A stretch of DNA of 64,000 nt. Source: Gammaproteobacteria bacterium (GTDB taxonomy: Bacteria > Pseudomonadota > Gammaproteobacteria > Thiohalomonadales > Thiohalomonadaceae). The notes beneath the pieces are model-generated. The model worked only from the letters and a program-made list of their open reading frames with translations. It did no database searches and was not told the origin of the DNA. Below are positions 59,145 through 64,000 of the stretch, piece after piece; position 1 is the stretch's first letter; each line of letters starts with the position of its first letter. The DNA lies in NCBI GenBank assembly GCA_026196575.1, contig JAPHSX010000046.1:1-64000 (forward strand). The letters are read 5' to 3'. A program made the translations under genes and the position numbers.

Positions 59145-60029
59145 TCACCCCTGTACCGGCCACAATGCCCAGCCACAAGCGGCCACCCACAGCGCCACGG
59201 CAAGCAACAACTGCCAGTCAGCCAGCAGCGCATCGGTGGGCGACTCGCCGTCGTCAAGGGCTTCCACCACGAACCAGTAGCGGAACAGGCCAAACAAAAC
59301 CAACGGTACCGTAATGACCAGTTCAGGCTTGGCCGACATCACAAACATGCTGTAGAAAAGCAGTGCCCCGGTTGCGGACATCTCTGCATAGCGATCTACC
59401 AGCGCGACAGAATACTTCTCAAGCACCTTGCGGCCCTCGGTGCCGTTTTGGCTGAGTTCCTGGCGCCGTTTTACAGCGGCCAGGTACAGCGCCAGGCAAA
59501 GGGTCGTGATGAACATCCATGAGGAGACGGGCACGCCCAGCGCCATGGCACCTGCATAGACGCGCAGGACAAAACCGATGGCGATGGTGAAGATATCGAC
59601 CACAGGCTGATGCTTGAGCACAAACGTGTAGGCCAGGTTCAGCACCAGATAGGCCGCGATAACCATCACCACCTTTGGAGCAACAAACCAGCCCCATGCC
59701 AGCACGGCGTAGAGACAGGCGAGCAGAAGCAGGGCGACGGGTAGCGAGACGATCCCGGCCGCCAGGGGGCGGGTTCTGGACTTTCCGGGGTGACGACGGT
59801 CACGCTCGATGTCGTGCATGTCGTTGATGATGTAGGTCGCCGACGAGGCGACGCAGAACAGCAACATGGCCAACAGGGCATGACTGACAGCGTCAACATC
59901 CAGAAACGCCCCGGAAAACATCAGCGGAGCCAGTACAAATCCGTTCTTGACCCACTGCTTTGGTCGCATCAGCCGGATTAACCCAAGCATCTGCGCTAGA
60001 GGCGAGCGAACCATTACGGTATCATGCAT
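59145..60029 (-). CDS. UbiA-type polyprenyl-phosphate phosphoribosyltransferase
   Basis: Polytopic UbiA-superfamily protein (294 residues, eight or nine TM segments). The first Asp-rich motif is YIINDMHDIERDRRHPGKSRTRPLAAG, the form specific to decaprenyl-phosphate phosphoribosyltransferase (Rv3806c, DPPR synthase), not to ubiquinone synthesis; it transfers 5-phosphoribose from PRPP to a polyprenyl phosphate. GAGG lies 10 bases before ATG 60029. It is followed by the phosphatase gene and divergent from the gtrA-dprE1-dprE2 homologues, 28 bases away, so the pathway is split across two facing transcripts. Confidence 0.9.
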   Translation of the reverse strand: MHDTVMVRSPLAQMLGLIRLMRPKQWVKNGFVLAPLMFSGAFLDVDAVSHALLAMLLFCVASSATYIINDMHDIERDRRHPGKSRTRPLAAGIVSLPVALLLLACLYAVLAWGWFVAPKVVMVIAAYLVLNLAYTFVLKHQPVVDIFTIAIGFVLRVYAGAMALGVPVSSWMFITTLCLALYLAAVKRRQELSQNGTEGRKVLEKYSVALVDRYAEMSATGALLFYSMFVMSAKPELVITVPLVLFGLFRYWFVVEALDDGESPTDALLADWQLLLAVALWVAACGWALWPVQG

Positions 60030-60057
60030 TATGTTTGTACCTCGGTGATGTCATTGA

Positions 60058-60471
60058 ATGCTTGTCTCGACCAAGCTGGCGATTAACTACGTCATTCTCG
60101 CACTAATCGCAACTGCGGCAAACATCGGCGCCCAGGACCTTGTCATCCATGTCTACAGCGGCGCCTTCGACATCCTGGCCTCGGTCATGGCGGGCACTGG
60201 AGTCGGGCTTGTGGTCAAATACATCCTCGACAAGCGCTACATCTTCCACTTTCGTGCGCACAGCGTCGCCCACGACACCCAGACCTTCGCCCTCTACACC
60301 GTCATGGGCCTGGCCACAACCGTAGTCTTCTGGGGTTTCGAGTTTGGCTTTCACTACCTCTTTGGAACCAGGGAAATGCGTTATCTCGGCGGCATTATTG
60401 GTCTTGGCCTCGGTTATCTGATGAAGTATCACCTCGATAAACGCTACGTCTTCCGCGCGGGGGCCCAATGA
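60058..60471 (+). CDS. GtrA-family membrane protein (Rv3789-like)
   Basis: A 137-residue, four-TM protein of the GtrA family, with the duplicated motif KYILDKRYIFHF near 57-68 and KYHLDKRYVFRA at the C-terminus. GtrA proteins are proposed to help flip or deliver lipid-linked sugars; Rv3789, beside dprE1 in mycobacteria, is the closest context. It starts 28 bases from the divergent UbiA-type gene and its stop overlaps the DprE1 homologue by 4 bases (ATGA). Confidence 0.85.
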   Translation: MLVSTKLAINYVILALIATAANIGAQDLVIHVYSGAFDILASVMAGTGVGLVVKYILDKRYIFHFRAHSVAHDTQTFALYTVMGLATTVVFWGFEFGFHYLFGTREMRYLGGIIGLGLGYLMKYHLDKRYVFRAGAQ

Positions 60472-61769
60472 GACAGGTTACCGCGTGGGGGCGCCTGAGC
60501 GCCAGTCCTCATCATGTCATCAACCTGAATGATCCATCCACAGCCAGGTATCTTATTTGTCATGGTATTCATCCAGGCCTGGCCCACGGCATGGGACGCA
60601 GCTACGGTGACGTCTGCCTGAATCCGGAGGGCACACTCTGGGTCACAACCGGGCTCGACCATTTCATCGCTTTCGACGACTGCACTGGCCGCCTGGCGTG
60701 TGAGGCTGGAGTGCTGCTGCGGGACATCCAGCGGCTGGTCATTCCACGCGGCTGGATTCTGCCAGTGACACCGGGTACTCAACTGGTGACCGTTGGGGGA
60801 GCCATCGCCAACGATGTGCACGGCAAGAACCATCACGTACTGGGCTCTTTCGGCGATCACGTACAGAGCCTCACCCTCATTCGCACCGATGGAGAAGTCA
60901 TCCAGTGCGGCCCGAATGAGCAGCCAGATTGGTTTGCCGCCACTGTCGGAGGATTGGGCCTGACGGGGGTGATCACACAGGCCGAGATCCAATTGCTCCG
61001 TGTGGCTGGACCATGGCTGGAGACCGAGACCGTTCCCTATGCCAACCTGGACGAGTTCTTCCGGCTGGCGGATGATTCCGAGGCCGAGTGGGAGCACACA
61101 GTGTCGTGGATCGATTGCATCTCGGGGGGAGGCGGGCGCGGCTTGTTCCTGCGGGGCAACCCGGCCGATGTGGGAGAACAACCGGAGCCCGTGGGGCATA
61201 AACTGACCATGCCGATTGTGCCTCCCGTTTCGCTGGTCAATCGGCTTTCACTTCGCCTCTTCAATACAGCCTACTACCATCTTAAAAAATGGCAGGCAGG
61301 ACGGACTATCACGCACTACGAACCGTTTTTCTATCCCCTGGATAACCTGTTGGAGTGGAACCGAATGTACGGGCCGAAGGGTTTCTTTCAGTATCAAAGC
61401 GTGGTACCGCGCGATGTCGGGCAAGATGCGGTTCAGGCCATGCTCAAAGAGATCGCCCGTTCCGGTGATGGTTCGTTCCTCGCCGTCCTGAAGACCTTTG
61501 GAAACCGCCAGTCAATCGGGATGCTGAGTTTTCCGCAGCCTGGCGTCACCTTGGCGCTGGATTTCCCCAATCATGGGGATCGCACGCACAAACTTTTCGA
61601 GCGCCTGGATGCCATCGTGCATGAGGCTAAGGGCCGCATCTATCCGGCCAAGGATGCGCGAATGCCCAGAGAACTCTTCGAGGCGGGCTATCCACGCCTG
61701 GCTGAATTCATAAAATACCGGGACCCGGGCATCAGCTCCGGTCTCTCACGCCGCTTGATGGGAAGTTGA
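60468..61769 (+). CDS. DprE1-like decaprenylphosphoryl-beta-D-ribose 2'-oxidase
   Basis: FAD-dependent oxidase making the 2-keto intermediate in D-ribose to D-arabinose epimerisation of the lipid-linked sugar. The 433 residues align along the VAO/GLO-type fold with mycobacterial DprE1: MGRSYGD, PVTPGTQLVTVGGAIANDVHGKNHH (FAD site), VGGLGLTGVI, FFYPLDNLLEWNRMYGP, and RIYPAKDAR, where Lys395 matches the active-site Lys418. The Cys387 attacked by benzothiazinones in Mycobacterium is Ala363 here. It sits between the GtrA and DprE2 homologues. Confidence 0.92.
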   Translation: MRQVTAWGRLSASPHHVINLNDPSTARYLICHGIHPGLAHGMGRSYGDVCLNPEGTLWVTTGLDHFIAFDDCTGRLACEAGVLLRDIQRLVIPRGWILPVTPGTQLVTVGGAIANDVHGKNHHVLGSFGDHVQSLTLIRTDGEVIQCGPNEQPDWFAATVGGLGLTGVITQAEIQLLRVAGPWLETETVPYANLDEFFRLADDSEAEWEHTVSWIDCISGGGGRGLFLRGNPADVGEQPEPVGHKLTMPIVPPVSLVNRLSLRLFNTAYYHLKKWQAGRTITHYEPFFYPLDNLLEWNRMYGPKGFFQYQSVVPRDVGQDAVQAMLKEIARSGDGSFLAVLKTFGNRQSIGMLSFPQPGVTLALDFPNHGDRTHKLFERLDAIVHEAKGRIYPAKDARMPRELFEAGYPRLAEFIKYRDPGISSGLSRRLMGS

Positions 61770-62522
61770 ATGAACAACAAAAAAAGAATCGTCATTATTG
61801 GCGCCACCTCGGCAATCGCCGAGCAGTGCGCCAGATTGTGGGTGCAAAACCAGCCGGCCGATCTGACTCTGGTGGGCCGCGATGCCCAGCGCATTGAGCG
61901 GGTTGCAACTGACCTAAAGGTCCGTAGCCCTCAATCCGAAATTCGGGTCGTCCAGGCTGAGTTTCTGGATCCCGATGCCATAAACGCCACTGTTGTGAAT
62001 ATCGTCAAATCAGGTCACGTCGACATCGTCCTGATTGCGCATGGGTCGCTGCCCGAGCAGACCGAGTGCCAGAACGACCTTCAGTCTTGCCGCGACACAC
62101 TGGAGATCAACGGAGTATCACCCGTCCTCTATGCCGAGGCCTTTGCCAAAGAGATGGAAAAAGCCAACCACGGCACCATTGCCCTGATTGGCTCCGTGGC
62201 TGGCGACAGGGGGCGCAAGTCCAACTATGTCTACGGTGCAGCCAAAGGACTGGTTACGCGCTACGCCCAAGGATTGCAGCACCGTTTTGCGGGTTGCGGA
62301 GTCAAGGTGGTGCTTATCAAGCCTGGGCCGACTGATACCCCGATGACGGCTCACCTGAAGGGCAAGGGTGCCAAGCTCGCGCCTGTTGAGGGTGTGGCAA
62401 AACAGATTGTTGAGGGCGTGGAATCGGGTAAGCCGGTCATCTACGTGCCTGGGAAGTGGCGGTTAATTATGATGGTTATTCGAACCCTACCTGCGTTCGT
62501 TTTTAACAAAATGGAAATTTAA
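61770..62522 (+). CDS. DprE2-like 2'-keto reductase (SDR)
   Basis: Short-chain dehydrogenase that reduces the 2-keto lipid-linked sugar to the arabino epimer. The 250 residues have the nucleotide fold (IVIIGATSAIAEQCARLW), catalytic Ser in LIGSVAGDRGR and YVYGAAK (YxxxK), and a hydrophobic C-terminal segment (RLIMMVIRTLPAFVF) found in DprE2-type proteins that associate with the membrane. It starts at the base after the dprE1 stop, so the two are one unit. Other SDR roles are possible without the context. Confidence 0.9.
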   Translation: MNNKKRIVIIGATSAIAEQCARLWVQNQPADLTLVGRDAQRIERVATDLKVRSPQSEIRVVQAEFLDPDAINATVVNIVKSGHVDIVLIAHGSLPEQTECQNDLQSCRDTLEINGVSPVLYAEAFAKEMEKANHGTIALIGSVAGDRGRKSNYVYGAAKGLVTRYAQGLQHRFAGCGVKVVLIKPGPTDTPMTAHLKGKGAKLAPVEGVAKQIVEGVESGKPVIYVPGKWRLIMMVIRTLPAFVFNKMEI

Positions 62523-62528
62523 GATAGC

Positions 62529-62597
62529 CTCGATGACCGCGGACGCGGATTTAGAACGCCTGAAGAGGTTTATACTGAAATGGCGCTAGCTGCGTGA
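62529..62597 (+). pseudogene. Possible C-terminal transposase remnant
   Basis: In the same frame as the dprE2 stop, about 22 codons ending TGA at 62595-62597 read DDRGRGFRTPEEVYTEMALAA, resembling the RP(R)xxLGFRTPxEVYxE... tail of IS3/IS30-type transposases. No start, upstream catalytic domain or repeats are visible. It is short enough to be chance, but it lies exactly at the change to AT-rich sequence. Confidence 0.35.
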
Positions 62598-62614
62598 ACC
62601 GGTGTGACGCACTT

Positions 62615-64000
62615 ATGACTAAAATCCGCGGAATCCGACCCATGAAGAATAAAAGCAATCTCGTAATCCTTGCTTTGCTAATTATAAGTATGGCGAATAT
62701 CTTTGCCTCCTATTTGGCAGGGCATTCATTTCACAGTTATCTTTTTAATTCCGACGCCCTTTATCTGCCAACGTTGTTTTCTGATTTGTTTTCAAATGGA
62801 GGCAACATTTCTGATTGGTATCTTACTCCTGCACCATACTTTTTTCCTGACTACATTCTCTTTTTTCTGGCTTACTTGCTTGGGCCGAGTACGTATAGTC
62901 AAGTTGCCATTTTTTCTATAGCGCAACCTGTATTAACTTTTTTCGCAATTTGGTTTCTTGTTAATCAGGCTTCAAAATCAGGAGGGTTTAAATGTGCTGC
63001 CACTGCATCGATTGGGCTGGTTTGGCTTGCCTTAAACTATGATGAGCTATTTAGCCTATCACTTAGCAGGGCACATCACTATAACGAGACATTTGTTTTT
63101 TTTCTTACTAGCGCGCATCATTATGGCATTTTTTTATCTTCAATAGTTTTTGTCGCACTATGGATTCGCCATGAAAACAAAAAAGAAAAATCGATCAAGT
63201 CCATATTGTTTTTGACAATATCCATATTAGCCTTCCTGTCAGCGCTCTCAGATAACCTCTTTATCGTTCAGACCATGCTTCCATTCGTGGCCACAGCAAT
63301 CCTTGCAGATATTGCAACCAGAGACTTCTCAGTTAAAAAGGCATTTCTCGCGCTAATTCCTGTATTCTTTGGTGTATCCGGGTCTGCTTCCTATGAATTG
63401 TTCGTTGAAAACGTTACGCGCCATCCTGTCAAGATCGGGGTGGAGAATGCATTCCATAATCTAAATGACATTTACACGATTTTTCACACTGGCATATTAA
63501 AAAACCCAATCTATGATGTTTTGTTTGTCATTTATCTTGGGGTGGTTATTTATTCTTGTTATAGCCTAATTAAGAAGTCGTCCGCCAGAGGTGCTCCAAG
63601 ACGACTAGCTTGGCTTGCTTTATTTTCTTTTCTGTCATTTTGCTCGACGCTTGTTGCAGTGATATTGATTACCGACATTACAGTCACTACTAGGTATTTT
63701 ATTCCATTATTTTCTTGGCCTGTTATAATTGTCACCTTATTTTTGAGTCATTATTTTTGTCGGCAATTTTTCATTATCTCAATAACCATCTCAGTGCTGG
63801 CCGTCATCTCTCTTAGCTTTGGCACAACTAAACTCATAAGAACAACCGGATTGAGCGATCGTTACTACCCAAATAAAATAGCCTGTATCGATGATGCGCT
63901 TGAGGAAGCAAGAGTTGTCAATGGGATTGGCCAGTATTGGGATGCTAAATATATCAAAAACTTTAGCAAGCTTAACTTAAATATTGCACAATACTCTGAA
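62615..64000 (+). CDS. Polytopic membrane protein, candidate GT-C glycosyltransferase (partial)
   Basis: The frame stays open from ATG 62615 (or 62642, MKNKSNLV) to the window end, at least 450 codons, so the 3' end is missing. The product has about ten hydrophobic segments. After the first helix comes SYLFNSDALYLPTLFSDLF, an Asp in the first extracytoplasmic loop like the metal/acceptor Asp of GT-C enzymes, then YFFPDYILFFLAYLLG; the partial end (SDRYYPNKIACIDDALEEA) looks like the start of a soluble extracytoplasmic domain. Codons are AT-rich, unlike its neighbours. An arabinosyltransferase is the tempting guess from context, but no specific motif proves it. Confidence 0.7.
   Translation, partial: MTKIRGIRPMKNKSNLVILALLIISMANIFASYLAGHSFHSYLFNSDALYLPTLFSDLFSNGGNISDWYLTPAPYFFPDYILFFLAYLLGPSTYSQVAIFSIAQPVLTFFAIWFLVNQASKSGGFKCAATASIGLVWLALNYDELFSLSLSRAHHYNETFVFFLTSAHHYGIFLSSIVFVALWIRHENKKEKSIKSILFLTISILAFLSALSDNLFIVQTMLPFVATAILADIATRDFSVKKAFLALIPVFFGVSGSASYELFVENVTRHPVKIGVENAFHNLNDIYTIFHTGILKNPIYDVLFVIYLGVVIYSCYSLIKKSSARGAPRRLAWLALFSFLSFCSTLVAVILITDITVTTRYFIPLFSWPVIIVTLFLSHYFCRQFFIISITISVLAVISLSFGTTKLIRTTGLSDRYYPNKIACIDDALEEARVVNGIGQYWDAKYIKNFSKLNLNIAQYSE

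Overview
The window is GC-rich, densely coded chromosomal DNA from a gammaproteobacterium. Gene content and order (uvrY-uvrC-pgsA-glyW-cysT, epmA-efp//epmB, dapA-bamC, gcvR-bcp, parE/parC, a FimX homologue) fit a gammaproteobacterial core genome. A Gly/Asn/Tyr-rich exported protein resembling purple-sulfur-bacterial sulfur globule proteins, next to a full nitrite/nitric oxide reduction locus, suggests a sulfur-oxidising denitrifier of the Chromatiales/Sedimenticolaceae type. That taxonomic placement is inference.

Layout. 1-530: a truncated transposase fragment and two tRNA genes (Cys, Gly) with terminators. 596-3706 (minus): pgsA, uvrC and uvrY/gacA. 3782-7420 (minus): ParA-type ATPase, TPR membrane protein, membrane coiled-coil protein and dynamin-like GTPase. 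7792-14339 (minus): RND efflux adaptor and pump with an unusual C-terminal tail, two small exported Pro/Gly-rich proteins and the sulfur-globule-like protein. 14816-20019: tRNA-Val, uvrB, aspartate aminotransferase, epmA and efp. 20019-27778 (plus): epmB, a PilZ-like protein, a FimX-type degenerate GGDEF/EAL protein, a class III adenylate cyclase and a TPR lipoprotein. 27801-37699 (minus): parC, a GGDEF/EAL protein, a glutaredoxin-like protein, parE, purC, an MBL hydrolase, bamC and dapA. 37909-41100 (plus): gcvR, bcp, phoH2 and a hypothetical gene.

41127-58677 (plus) is the denitrification island: norC-norB, norE-like, COX4-like, norQ, a small membrane protein, a polyferredoxin and norD, followed by nirS, a NapC/NirT-type multihaem protein fused to an ethylbenzene-dehydrogenase-like haem domain, a cupredoxin and nirC-F-D-L-G-H-J-N. 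Both nor and nir start downstream of an FNR/DNR-type palindrome (41127-41140 and 48358-48371). NirS reduces nitrite to NO, NorCB reduces NO to N2O, NorQ/NorD activate NorCB, and NirF/DLGH/J/N build haem d1.

58726-64000 holds the most unexpected content: homologues of every step of the mycobacterial decaprenylphosphoryl-D-arabinose pathway. These are a UbiA-type phosphoribosyltransferase, a PAP2-like phosphatase, a GtrA-like protein, DprE1 and DprE2. They are followed by a possible transposase remnant and an AT-rich, polytopic membrane protein gene that runs off the window and could be the acceptor-side glycosyltransferase. This predicts a Gram-negative D-arabinofuranose donor system whose acceptor is unknown.
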